DNA of 53,682 nt from Lachnospiraceae bacterium (GTDB lineage: Bacteria; Bacillota; Clostridia; Lachnospirales; Lachnospiraceae). The position numbers and the translations under genes are program-made. Position 1 is the first letter of the stretch. Each line of letters opens with the position of its first letter. This document shows, in pieces, positions 24,724 through 33,150 of this stretch. The stretch is taken from NCBI GenBank assembly GCA_021771695.1, contig JAETON010000016.1:1-53682 (forward strand), in the 5' to 3' direction. The notes beneath the pieces were generated by a model. It saw nothing but the letters and a program-made list of their open reading frames with translations, ran no database searches and had not been told where the DNA came from.

Positions 24724-24769
24724 AAATCAGCGTATAAGCTATACTTTAAAACTTATACGCTGATTTTTT
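24724..24769 (+). terminator. Terminator of the MMPL operon
   Basis: A perfect stem AAATCAGCGTATAAG / CTTATACGCTGATTT is followed by TTTTTC. It is probably strong; the remaining 180 bp to the next gene hold only AT-rich promoter-like sequence. Confidence 0.9.
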
Positions 24770-24952
24770 CTTGCTTTCGTAAATTTGCTTTGTTATACTG
24801 AAACCAATAAATAGACTGAAAATTTTTAACATAGATTCTAAAAAACAGTTATATAACACTTAAACTTTAAAATAACAGAATTTTATAATATATTTATTAA
24901 ATTGTTTTAACGTTTATGCTGTTATAAATCCAATGCAAAAGGAGGTTGTGTA

Positions 24953-26869
24953 ATGTATTTCCAAACAACAGAAACTCATGAAGAATTTCGACAAATGATT
25001 CGGAAATTTGCTGAAGAAGAAGTAAAGCCTTTCGCTTTTATGATGGATCAGCAGAATGAATTTCCAGCAGATGCCATAAAAAAAATGGCGGAACTAAATT
25101 TGATGGGAATTCCCTATCCTAAGGAATACGGTGGAGCCGGACTTGATGCTATGAGTTATGCTATCGCCGTTGAAGAGCTTTCCAGAGTAGATGGCGGAAC
25201 TGGTGTTATTCTATCTGCCCATGTTTCTTTAGGCACTTGGCCAATCTTTCAGTATGGAACAGAGGAACAAAAACAAAAATATTTAATTCCTCTGGCAAAA
25301 GGTGAGAAAATTGGTGCATTTGGTCTTACAGAACCAAATGCTGGTTCGGATGCCGGAGGGACAGAGACGACAGCTGTTTTAAAAGGTGACTACTATCTTT
25401 TAAACGGCAATAAAATTTTTATTACAAATGCTCCAAAAGCAGATACCTATGTTGTATTTGCAATTACAACACCTGATATTGGCACACGGGGAATTTCTGC
25501 TTTTATTGTTGAAAAGGGCTGGGAAGGATTTGAATTTGGCGATCACTATGACAAGATGGGAATCCGTTCTTCTTCCACAGCAGAGCTTATTTTTAACGAT
25601 GTAAAAGTTCCAAAAGAGAATTTATTAGGAAAAGAGGGTGACGGTTTCAAAATAGCGATGTCTACCTTAGATGGAGGACGTATTGGTATCGCTTCCCAAG
25701 CTCTTGGAATTGCTCAAGGCGCTTTTGAAAATGCATTGGAATATTCCAAGGAAAGAGAACAGTTTGGCAAACCAATCTGCCGTCAGCAGACGATTTCTTT
25801 TAAACTTGCTGATATGGCAACAAAACTCCGCTGTGCAAGAATGCTCGTTTACAGTGCTGCTGAACTGAAAGAACACCATAAACCATATGCAATGGAAGCA
25901 GCCATGGCAAAAATGTATGCTTCAGACATTGCGCTGGAAGTCACAAATGATGCCCTCCAGATTTTTGGCGGAAGCGGTTTCCTTAAAGGAATGGATGTAG
26001 AACGTGCATACAGAGATGCTAAAATTACGACAATTTATGAAGGTACAAATGAAATTCAAAGAGTTGTTATCGCATCCCACTTGATTGGCAAAATGCCAAA
26101 ATCTGCTTCCTCTGGAAGAAATAGTGTTCCAAAGAAACCATCAGTGACCGGAATACGGAAAAAAATGATTTTAAAAAGCGGCTCCGCAGAAGAAAAAGTT
26201 ACTGCACTTACGGAAAATCTTATCAAAGATGGATATGATTTCTCCGTGGGAATTGATATCAACACTCCAATTAATCAGGCAGAAAGAGTTGTTAGTGCCG
26301 GAAAAGGGATTGGTGCGAAAGAAAATATGAAATTAATTGAAGACCTTGCTTCTGCAGCAGGTGCAGCAATCGGCTCTTCCCGCCCAGTCGCAGAGACTCT
26401 AAAATATGTTCCTATTGACCGCTATGTCGGAATGTCTGGTCAAAAATTCTCTGGAAATCTCTATATTGCCTGCGGAATTTCCGGTGCCAGCCAGCATCTA
26501 AAAGGAATCAAAGATGCCAGTACCATTGTAGCAATTAATAAAAATGCTAATGCACCAATTTTTAAAAACTGCGATTATGGTATTGTTGGTGATGTCATGG
26601 AAATTCTTCCATTATTGACACAAGCTCTAGATACCGGAGAACCAAAGCAGCCAGCTCCGATTCCAATGATTAAGATGAAACGCCCGGCTCCTCCAAAACC
26701 AGAACCAATTGGCAAGAGCTATGTATGCAGCGGCTGCGGATATGAATATAATCCTGAAATCGGTGATGAAGAAAATGACGTACTTCCAGGTACACTTTTT
26801 GAAAAACTGCCGGAAGAGTGGGTTTGTCCAGAATGCGGCGAAGGCAAAGAGCAGTTTATCGAAGAATAA
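24953..26869 (+). CDS. Acyl-CoA dehydrogenase - EtfA FAD domain - rubredoxin fusion
   Basis: 638-aa three-part flavoprotein. Residues 1-380 are a complete acyl-CoA dehydrogenase with FGLTEPNAGSDAG, SSSTAELIFNDV, LQIFGGSGF and the catalytic Glu363 in IYEGTNEIQR. Residues about 440-562 match only the C-terminal FAD-binding domain of EtfA (VVSAGKGIGAKENMKLIEDL, SSRPVAET, LYIACGISGASQHLKGI, ADYG-like CDYGIVGD). Residues 588-638 are a rubredoxin with Cys592, 595, 625 and 628. The EtfA N-terminal domain and EtfB are missing. Electrons could pass from acyl-CoA via two FADs to the rubredoxin iron, then to the flavodiiron protein encoded 14 bp downstream. Ribosome site AAAGGAGG. Confidence 0.92.
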   Translation: MYFQTTETHEEFRQMIRKFAEEEVKPFAFMMDQQNEFPADAIKKMAELNLMGIPYPKEYGGAGLDAMSYAIAVEELSRVDGGTGVILSAHVSLGTWPIFQYGTEEQKQKYLIPLAKGEKIGAFGLTEPNAGSDAGGTETTAVLKGDYYLLNGNKIFITNAPKADTYVVFAITTPDIGTRGISAFIVEKGWEGFEFGDHYDKMGIRSSSTAELIFNDVKVPKENLLGKEGDGFKIAMSTLDGGRIGIASQALGIAQGAFENALEYSKEREQFGKPICRQQTISFKLADMATKLRCARMLVYSAAELKEHHKPYAMEAAMAKMYASDIALEVTNDALQIFGGSGFLKGMDVERAYRDAKITTIYEGTNEIQRVVIASHLIGKMPKSASSGRNSVPKKPSVTGIRKKMILKSGSAEEKVTALTENLIKDGYDFSVGIDINTPINQAERVVSAGKGIGAKENMKLIEDLASAAGAAIGSSRPVAETLKYVPIDRYVGMSGQKFSGNLYIACGISGASQHLKGIKDASTIVAINKNANAPIFKNCDYGIVGDVMEILPLLTQALDTGEPKQPAPIPMIKMKRPAPPKPEPIGKSYVCSGCGYEYNPEIGDEENDVLPGTLFEKLPEEWVCPECGEGKEQFIEE

Positions 26870-26883
26870 AAGGAGGGTAAGCC

Positions 26884-28104
26884 ATGTATTGTGTAAGAAA
26901 TGTAACTGAAGATTTATACTGGATTGGCGCTAATGACCGCCGCCTTGAATTATTTGAAAATATCCATCCAATTCCAAAAGGTGTTTCCTATAATGCTTAT
27001 GTACTATTAGATGAAAAAACGGTCCTTTTTGATACCATTGACTGGTCATCCTGTCGTCAGTTTCTAGATAACCTGGAACACGTTCTCGATGGACGCAGCC
27101 TTGATTACATAATCATCAACCATATGGAACCAGATCACGGAGCTTCTATTGAAGAAATTCTTCTCCGCTATCCAAATGTGACCATTATCAGTACAGAAAA
27201 AGCTTTCATGCTGATGCGTCAATTTGGATTTTCCATTGATGGACATGAATTAGATGAAGTTTCAGAAGGAGATACACGCACTTTCGGAAAACATACCGTA
27301 ACCTTTGTTGCAGCACCAATGGTTCATTGGCCAGAAGCCATGGTAACTTTTGACGTTACAAATGGAGTATTATTTGCCGCAGATGCTTTTGGTTCTTTTG
27401 GTGCATTAGACGGTAAACTGTTCAATGATGAAGTGAATTTTGATCGTGATTGGATTGACGAGGCAAGACGTTACTATACAAATATTGTTGGAAAGTACGG
27501 TCCTCATGTACAGCTTCTTTTAAAAAAAGCAGCAGGTATCGTTGATGATATCAAATATATTTGTCCGCTTCATGGTCCTGTGTGGCGTTCTGATTTTGGC
27601 TATCTTTTAGATAAATACAATCACTGGAGTACCTATGAACCAGAAGAAGATGGTGTCATGATTGTTTATGCTTCAATGTATGGCAATACAGAAGCAGCAG
27701 CCGGAGCACTGGCAGCAAAACTTTGTGAAAAAGGCTTTACAAATGTTGTCATGTATGATGTATCAAATACTCATGTATCTTATTTAATTTCTGAAACATT
27801 CCGTCTCAGTCATATTGTCTTAGCCAGTGTAACTTATAACTTGGGAATCTATCCTGTAATGCACAATTATCTTATGGATATGAAAGCATTGAATCTACAG
27901 AAACGAACCTTCGCACTAATTGAGAATGGTTCCTGGGCATGTAAATCAGGAGATCTTATGGAAAAATTTATTCAAAACGATTTAAAAAATATGACTCTTT
28001 TAAGTGAGCGGCTTTCTCTGGCATCAACACTAAAATCAGAAAAAGCGCCTGAACTAGACGCATTTGCAGATGCCATTCTTGCATCTATAAAAAAAGAAGA
28101 TTAG
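26884..28104 (+). CDS. Flavodiiron protein (FprA family)
   Basis: Class A flavodiiron O2 and/or NO reductase, 406 aa, cytoplasmic. The metallo-beta-lactamase-like domain carries all expected iron ligands: NHMEPDH (His80, Glu82, Asp84, His85), His148 in PMVHWPE, Asp167 in FAADAFGS and His230 in CPLHGPVWR. The flavodoxin domain starts near 258 with VYASMYGNTEAAA. These enzymes normally receive electrons from rubredoxin, and the gene directly upstream encodes one fused to a dehydrogenase. Ribosome site AAAGGAGGG. Confidence 0.94.
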   Translation: MYCVRNVTEDLYWIGANDRRLELFENIHPIPKGVSYNAYVLLDEKTVLFDTIDWSSCRQFLDNLEHVLDGRSLDYIIINHMEPDHGASIEEILLRYPNVTIISTEKAFMLMRQFGFSIDGHELDEVSEGDTRTFGKHTVTFVAAPMVHWPEAMVTFDVTNGVLFAADAFGSFGALDGKLFNDEVNFDRDWIDEARRYYTNIVGKYGPHVQLLLKKAAGIVDDIKYICPLHGPVWRSDFGYLLDKYNHWSTYEPEEDGVMIVYASMYGNTEAAAGALAAKLCEKGFTNVVMYDVSNTHVSYLISETFRLSHIVLASVTYNLGIYPVMHNYLMDMKALNLQKRTFALIENGSWACKSGDLMEKFIQNDLKNMTLLSERLSLASTLKSEKAPELDAFADAILASIKKED

Positions 28105-28127
28105 CTTTAATTTTAATGAAAATCTAA

Positions 28128-28177
28128 AACCCCTCCAAAACCACTTTTACATTCATGGTAATCGGAGGGGTTATCTT
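28128..28177. terminator. Bidirectional terminator between fprA and malic enzyme genes
   Basis: AACCCCTCC pairs with GGAGGGGTT, with an inner ACCA/TGGT stem; T-rich tails are present on both strands (TTATCTTTT and TTTTAGATTTT). It lies between convergent genes. Confidence 0.85.
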
Positions 28178-28196
28178 TTCATAATCTCAAAACTTT

Positions 28197-29351
28197 TTAC
28201 TTGCGGCTTTCTTCTGCTACAGCCTTAGCTACTGCTGCACATACTCTTTCATCAAATGCTCCCGGAATGATGTATTCTTCATTTAACTCTTCGTCTGAAA
28301 TAATACCTGCGATGGCTCTTGCTGCTGCCATTTTCATTTCTTCTGTAATTTGTCCGGCTCTTGCATCTAATGCTCCGCGGAAAATTCCAGGGAATACTAA
28401 AACATTGTTAATCTGATTTGGAAAATCAGAACGTCCGGTTGCAACGACTTTCGCTCCGCCTTTTTTGGCTTCGTCGGGCATAATCTCCGGTGTTGGGTTT
28501 GCCATTGCAAAAATAACTGCATTTTCTGCCATGGTAGAAACCATTTCTGCTGTTACAATATTTGGTGCAGAAACACCAATAAATACATCTTTTCCTTTCA
28601 TGATTTCTGTTAATGGCCCTGTCTGTTTTTCTTTATTTGTTTTTTCTGCCATTTCTGCCTGTGCAGAATTCATCCAGTCTTCTCCCGGACATAACGCACC
28701 TTTTTGATCTACTAAAACAACATTTCCTACGCCAAACTGCAGCAGCAGACGACAGATAGAAATTCCTGCGGAACCAGCTCCGTTAATGACAATATTTACT
28801 TCCTCTATGGCTTTCCCAACAAATTTCAAGGCATTCAGCAAACCAGCTGCTACAACAATTGCAGTTCCATGCTGATCATCATGAAATACTGGAATATCCA
28901 ATTCTTCTTTTAGACGTTTTTCAATTTCAAAACATCTTGGTGCAGAAATATCTTCCAAATTAATTCCGCCAAAAGTTGGAGCAATATTTTTTACTGTCTG
29001 AATAATTTCTTCTGTATCTTTTGTATCCAGACAAATTGGAAAAGCATCAATATCTGCAAATTCTTTAAAAAGAATCGCTTTCCCTTCCATAACCGGCATC
29101 GCAGCTTCCGGTCCAATATCTCCTAAGCCAAGAACTGCCGTTCCATCAGATACAACCGCAACCAGATTTCCTTTCGCCGTATAACGGTAAACTTCATCTT
29201 TATTATCTCGAATTTTACGGCAAGGCTCTGCAACTCCCGGAGTATAAGCTGTACTCAAGTCATCTCTTGTTTTCACAGTAACTTTTGAACGTACTGCGAC
29301 TTTTCCCTTGTTTTGTTCGTGCATGTCAAGTGCCAGTTTGTTGTAATCCAT
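28197..29351 (-). CDS. NAD(P)-dependent malic enzyme, short type
   Basis: Oxidative decarboxylation of malate to pyruvate, 384 aa, the short bacterial form without a phosphotransacetylase extension. Visible marks: [57 protein letters not shown], the Rossmann [13 protein letters not shown] and [16 protein letters not shown]. The cofactor preference cannot be read safely. It lies 15 bp downstream of the alkyl-base glycosylase gene, probably by read-through rather than shared function. Ribosome site AAGGAG. Confidence 0.92.
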   Translation of the reverse strand: MDYNKLALDMHEQNKGKVAVRSKVTVKTRDDLSTAYTPGVAEPCRKIRDNKDEVYRYTAKGNLVAVVSDGTAVLGLGDIGPEAAMPVMEGKAILFKEFADIDAFPICLDTKDTEEIIQTVKNIAPTFGGINLEDISAPRCFEIEKRLKEELDIPVFHDDQHGTAIVVAAGLLNALKFVGKAIEEVNIVINGAGSAGISICRLLLQFGVGNVVLVDQKGALCPGEDWMNSAQAEMAEKTNKEKQTGPLTEIMKGKDVFIGVSAPNIVTAEMVSTMAENAVIFAMANPTPEIMPDEAKKGGAKVVATGRSDFPNQINNVLVFPGIFRGALDARAGQITEEMKMAAARAIAGIISDEELNEEYIIPGAFDERVCAAVAKAVAEESRK

Positions 29352-29366
29352 CTTTTTCTCCTTTTC

Positions 29367-30008
29367 TCATTTCTTTTGTGGTGCATAATCTTTCATTCCT
29401 TCTACTGCACCTGAGGCAGCTGCCCATAAATAAAAAGCTGCCACAGTTGCATAAGGGCTGTATCGTCTTTGATATTTCAAAAAAAGCTCTTTCGTTATTT
29501 TCCGGTGATGATAAACCATACGAAGTCCCCGCTGAATTGCCAAGTCATCAAAACTCAGAACATCCATACGTTCCATAGAAAATATCATCAGCATTTGTGC
29601 GGTCCAAACTCCAATACCTTTTAATTGAACCAGACAATCACAAACTTCTTGATTGCTCATCTGCTTTAATCCATCAATATCTAATTCTCCGGATAAAATC
29701 TTCTCAGCAGCAGATTTGATATACTGTACTTTGCGGTAAGAAATCCCAAATGCCTGCAAATCTTCATCTTTCATATGGGAAATCATCTCCGGTGTAATAC
29801 TGCTAATTCCATCCTGCATTCGTTTCCAAATGGTCTGCTGTGCTTTTGTGCTAATCTGCTGGCCGACAATAGAATTGACCAATGCTTCAAATAAATCAGG
29901 AATCACTTCTCTTTGAATCATTCCAACTTGATCAATAACTTCTCCAAGTCTCTTATCTTTCGACTTTAAATAATTCAGTTCTTTTTCTCCGTATGTAAAG
30001 TATCTCAT
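29367..30008 (-). CDS. DNA-3-methyladenine glycosylase (AlkA/MAG-like)
   Basis: Base-excision repair glycosylase for alkylated purines, 213 aa. The HhH-GPD domain is complete: LFEALVNSIVGQQISTKAQQ, the hairpin LKGIGVWTAQML and the catalytic Asp in DVLSFDDLAIQRG. The N-terminal beta domain of E. coli AlkA is absent, so it is closer to the compact yeast MAG type. It lies between a GNAT gene 12 bp upstream and malic enzyme. Confidence 0.9.
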   Translation of the reverse strand: MRYFTYGEKELNYLKSKDKRLGEVIDQVGMIQREVIPDLFEALVNSIVGQQISTKAQQTIWKRMQDGISSITPEMISHMKDEDLQAFGISYRKVQYIKSAAEKILSGELDIDGLKQMSNQEVCDCLVQLKGIGVWTAQMLMIFSMERMDVLSFDDLAIQRGLRMVYHHRKITKELFLKYQRRYSPYATVAAFYLWAAASGAVEGMKDYAPQKK

Positions 30009-30020
30009 GACACCTCATCT

Positions 30021-30500
30021 CTATAAAGTAATATAATACAAAACAATATCTTCAAACTGTCCGTTTCCCAGCCGATATCCGCCCGGCACGGTTCCCAGTC
30101 TGGTAAACCCCAACTTTTCATACAGATGCATAGCTCCAAAATTGGCTGCTACCACTGCATTAAACTGCAATATACGGTATCCCAATTTCTTTGCCTGCTC
30201 CATACAATGTTTTACAAGCTGTTCTCCAATATGTTTCCCTCGTAAATTTCCTTTTACTGCATAGGAAGCATTGGATAAATGTCCGCATCGTCCAATATTA
30301 TTCGGATGCAGTATATAAAGTCCAAGAACTTCTCCTTCTTCCTCCGCCACCCCAGTAAAAGACTGTCCTGCAAAAAATTCTTCTGCATTATCTAAAGTTA
30401 ATCCTTCCTCCTGCGGAAATGCATTAGCTTCTTCCACAACCTCATTCCAAATAGTTATCATTTCCGGAATATCTTTTGATTCAAACTTTCTAATTATCAT
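30021..30500 (-). CDS. GNAT-family N-acetyltransferase
   Basis: 159-aa single-domain acetyltransferase. The acetyl-CoA site is GNLRGKHIGEQLVKHCM (R/QxxGxG/A type), followed by LQFNAVVAANFGAMHLYEKLGFTRLGTVP. Substrate unknown. It is followed by the glycosylase and malic enzyme genes in the same direction, with tRNA genes upstream. Confidence 0.87.
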   Translation of the reverse strand: MIIRKFESKDIPEMITIWNEVVEEANAFPQEEGLTLDNAEEFFAGQSFTGVAEEEGEVLGLYILHPNNIGRCGHLSNASYAVKGNLRGKHIGEQLVKHCMEQAKKLGYRILQFNAVVAANFGAMHLYEKLGFTRLGTVPGGYRLGNGQFEDIVLYYITL

Positions 30501-30565
30501 CGTCTGCAGCCCCTAAACTTTCCTTCTATTAAACGATTATCAACCAATAAATTTCCCAATAACGC

Positions 30566-30594
30566 AAAAAGAAGAATGCAAAAACATTCTTCTT
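30566..30594 (-). terminator. Terminator of the tRNA-Phe/tRNA-Gly unit
   Basis: On the minus strand AAGAAGAATG pairs with CATTCTTCTT around TTTTTG, followed by TTTGCG. It lies 10 bp past tRNA-Gly. Confidence 0.75.
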
Positions 30595-30604
30595 CCCTTA
30601 CAAA

Positions 30605-30675
30605 AGCGGGTGATGGGAATCGAACCCACGTGATCAGCTTGGAAGGCTGGAGTTCTACCATTGAACTACACCCGC
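30605..30675 (-). tRNA. tRNA-Gly (anticodon UCC)
   Basis: Minus-strand cloverleaf starting GCGGGTG and ending CACCCGC plus discriminator T. The anticodon arm CAGCC-TTCCAAG-CTG holds TCC, and the T arm contains GGTTCGATTCC. The 3' CCA is not encoded. It lies 3 bp from tRNA-Phe, so both are cotranscribed. Confidence 0.95.
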
Positions 30676-30678
30676 ATA

Positions 30679-30751
<73 letters not shown>

Positions 30752-30805
30752 TTTTTCTCCCGCATTTCTGCGACTTCTATACTTTACCATATTAAGTATC
30801 GAATA

Positions 30806-31297
30806 TCAAGATTTTTTTGAAAAAATTTTTTCAATCATAAAAATTCCTGTTTGGGTTTTGAATATTTTCTCTCTTACGCTGCAAATTACTTCCTTTGGGC
30901 TGTTTCCTTCTGCAAGATTTACAAGAAAATCTGCTTCTACTAATATTTGATAATCTATTCCTTCTATCATGTCATATGTATGATGATGTCCTATCAAATA
31001 ACAAACTCTCTCTATCAGTTCCTGATCGAACGCTAAACGTTTCAACATTTCTCTGGCAATATCCGGTCCTTCCAATTCCTGATATTTTCCTGCACTGCTT
31101 TGATATTTTTCTTCACTAATTTTGATCCCGATATCATGGGTTACTGCTGCCGCTTCTAAAATATCCTGCGTTCTCTGATCCAGCCCTTCCCTTTCTCCGA
31201 TAGTTTTTGCATATGCATATACCTTTAAAAAATGCTGGATTCTCTTGGGATCTCCTTCATAATATGCTATCATCTCTGTAATTAATTTGCTAATCAT
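30806..31297 (-). CDS. HD-domain phosphohydrolase
   Basis: 163 aa. The metal-binding HD motif is visible as AAAVTHDIGIK, with an upstream His in RIQHFLKVYAYAKTIGE and downstream YLIGHHHTYDMIEG. Members of this small group cleave phosphate esters of nucleotides or related compounds; the substrate is not known. It follows the HAD-domain gene by 12 bp on the same strand and precedes two tRNA genes. Ribosome site AAAGGAGAG. Confidence 0.87.
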   Translation of the reverse strand: MISKLITEMIAYYEGDPKRIQHFLKVYAYAKTIGEREGLDQRTQDILEAAAVTHDIGIKISEEKYQSSAGKYQELEGPDIAREMLKRLAFDQELIERVCYLIGHHHTYDMIEGIDYQILVEADFLVNLAEGNSPKEVICSVREKIFKTQTGIFMIEKIFSKKS

Positions 31298-31309
31298 CCC
31301 ATCTCTCCT

Positions 31310-31807
31310 TTACTTTCTTTTCCAGAATTTCCAAAAGGGCTGCTTATTTAAAATAGCAATGGCTTTCTGAACATGCTCTTCTTTCAACCCTCCGGTACAA
31401 AAATCAGTTTTTACCCAAAACTTGTCATAACCGTGCCGATGCCACTCATAAGGTCCGTCATCAAGAATAACAAAATTCTCTATGTTTTCCTCGCATTGCT
31501 CCAGCCAGTCTTTGATTTCATCTTCTCTTCGTCCGCTGCTGAAATAAGCTGTTTTATCTATAATTTTCATCTGATATCGAGCCAGTGTATCTACCAGCAG
31601 CTGACACCAATCCTGCACTTCATCACTATGCTGTGCCCATCCATACCGCCATGATGAAGACAACACAATCTTGGCTCCTGTTGCATCTACAATTTTTTTC
31701 AAACATTTAATATTTTCTTCATCAATCGGAACTAATTCTTCCCCGCATCGTTCAAACAAATCTTGGGAATTCAAGACACCATCTACGTCTAGAAAAATAA
31801 CCTTCAC
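31310..31807 (-). CDS. HAD-fold protein (Swiss-Army-knife RNA-repair type)
   Basis: 165 aa. The HAD catalytic motif is VIFLDVDGVLNSQDLF, followed by IVLSSSWRYGWAQH and a C-terminal FVILDDGPYEWHRHGYDKFWVKTD. This arrangement fits the HAD family found in RNA-repair enzymes, although stand-alone members have no proven role. The GTG at 31807 has AAAGGAGG 8 nt upstream and is chosen over the in-frame ATG at 31834. It overlaps no neighbour and is followed by the HD gene. Confidence 0.82.
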   Translation of the reverse strand: MKVIFLDVDGVLNSQDLFERCGEELVPIDEENIKCLKKIVDATGAKIVLSSSWRYGWAQHSDEVQDWCQLLVDTLARYQMKIIDKTAYFSSGRREDEIKDWLEQCEENIENFVILDDGPYEWHRHGYDKFWVKTDFCTGGLKEEHVQKAIAILNKQPFWKFWKRK

Positions 31808-31891
31808 TTGAGTTTCCTCCTTTATGATAATCACTGGCTTTTACCATATTATACTCTTCCCTCCCAAAATCCGCAATCAAACTGTCTCTTA

Positions 31892-31920
31892 TTTACTCAT
31901 ATATCCATTTATGCTACAAT
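31892..31920 (+). promoter_or_regulatory. Promoter of the plus-strand HAD gene
   Basis: TTTACT (31892-31897), a 17-bp spacer and TACAAT (31915-31920), 29 bp before the start codon. Confidence 0.5.
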
Positions 31921-31949
31921 ACCTTCAATAAAAGGGAGGAAAATTTTTT

Positions 31950-32609
31950 ATGAATTTTGAATGTGTTATTTTTGATTTCAATGGAACTTTATTTTTAGAT
32001 GATGATAAACACATTGCTGCTTGGAATGAAATTTCCCGCGAAATCCGCGGAACTGACATTACCAAAGATGAATTACAGAACCAGCTAAACGGAACACCAA
32101 ATCAAAAAAATATTGAATTTCTATCTGGCGGCACATACCCCCAGAGACAGATTGACTTCTATTCTCAAAAAAAAGAAAAACTTTATCGTGAATTTTGTAA
32201 AAAAGACACAAAGAACTTTCATTTAGTTGATGGTGCAGAAGAATATTTTGATTATTTAAAATCTCAAAATATACCATTTACCATTGCTACAGCTTCTATT
32301 TGGGAAAATGTTGAATTTTTTATTGATAATTTTCATTTGGACCGCTGGATTCCAAGAGAAAACTTTGTTTACGACGACGGCACTTACGAAAATAAAGTTG
32401 CCATGTTCAAAGATGCCTGCAGAATCCTTGGTTCTTCTCCAAAGCAATGCCTTGTATTTGAAGACTCCGGCTCTGGCATCCAAAATGCTTTTGCCTGCGG
32501 TATACCAAATATTATTGCCATGGCTTCTGACAAAGATTTTTCTATATATAAAGGAAAACCGGGCATAAAAAAAATTATCCGCTCTTTCCGTGAAATGCTG
32601 CCTGAATAA
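31950..32609 (+). CDS. HAD-superfamily phosphatase (phosphoglycolate/beta-PGM-like)
   Basis: 219 aa. Motif I is VIFDFNGTLFLDDD, motif II FTIATAS, and motif III/IV FEDSGSGIQNAFACGI. The helical cap lies at about 20-95. The usual second Asp of motif I (DxDGTL) is replaced by Asn (DFNGTL), as occurs in some family members, so a pure phosphatase role is not certain. It is a single gene in front of a small membrane protein. Ribosome site GGGAGG. Confidence 0.85.
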   Translation: MNFECVIFDFNGTLFLDDDKHIAAWNEISREIRGTDITKDELQNQLNGTPNQKNIEFLSGGTYPQRQIDFYSQKKEKLYREFCKKDTKNFHLVDGAEEYFDYLKSQNIPFTIATASIWENVEFFIDNFHLDRWIPRENFVYDDGTYENKVAMFKDACRILGSSPKQCLVFEDSGSGIQNAFACGIPNIIAMASDKDFSIYKGKPGIKKIIRSFREMLPE

Positions 32610-32678
32610 TTTTTTTATTTATACCCATACTATAAGCAGAATTCTTTATGTATATTCACAAATAAAAAGGAGGCTGTG

Positions 32679-32885
32679 ATGGGAAATAAATTCTTAGACT
32701 GTACCGCATTAACCATTGTAATTATAGGAGCTGTGAACTGGGGACTTATCGGCTTTTTCCGATTTGATTTAGTTGCATTTCTTTTTGGCAGCATGACCGC
32801 TGTTTCCAGAATCGTCTATGACTTGGTCGGTATCTGTGGATTATATCTTCTGACATTTTACCGGCATTGCGGAAAAAATTTATAA
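32679..32885 (+). CDS. DUF378 small membrane protein
   Basis: 68 aa with two transmembrane helices. The family signature IVIIGAVNWGLIGFFRFDLVAFLFG is split across the first helix and loop, and the second helix follows at about 43-60. Function is unknown. The ATG at 32679 fits AAGGAGG; the adjacent in-frame GTG at 32676 is less likely. Confidence 0.83.
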   Translation: MGNKFLDCTALTIVIIGAVNWGLIGFFRFDLVAFLFGSMTAVSRIVYDLVGICGLYLLTFYRHCGKNL

Positions 32886-32900
32886 TATTTATTCTAACTG

Positions 32901-32935
32901 GGAAGCAGATACTTTTATCTGCTTCCTTATTTTTT
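32901..32935 (+). terminator. Terminator after the DUF378 gene
   Basis: GGAAGCAGATA pairs with TATCTGCTTCC, followed by TTATTTTTT. Confidence 0.88.
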
Positions 32936-32965
32936 CAATAAAAGAAATGATATAAATGAGCATAC

Positions 32966-32990
32966 GAAAAAACCGCCATTTTAGGCGGTT
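32966..32990 (-). terminator. Terminator of tRNA-Gly(GCC)
   Basis: On the minus strand AACCGCC-TAAAAT-GGCGGTT followed by TTTTCG, 9 bp past the tRNA 3' end. Confidence 0.8.
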
Positions 32991-32998
32991 TCTTCAAA

Positions 32999-33071
32999 AG
33001 CGATAGACGGGGTTCGAACCCGCGGTCTCAACCTTGGCAAGGTTGCGCGTTACCAGCTACGCCACTATCGC
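32999..33071 (-). tRNA. tRNA-Gly (anticodon GCC)
   Basis: Minus-strand cloverleaf from GCGATAG to CTATCGC plus T. The anticodon arm CAACC-TTGCCAA-GGTTG holds GCC, and the T arm contains GGTTCGAACCC. CCA is not encoded. A terminator follows directly. Confidence 0.94.
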
Positions 33072-33150
33072 ATATCTGTTTTTCAGACAATGACTATTTT
33101 ATCTCATTTCATCATTTCTGTCAACAGATTTTTTACTCATTAGCAAATTT

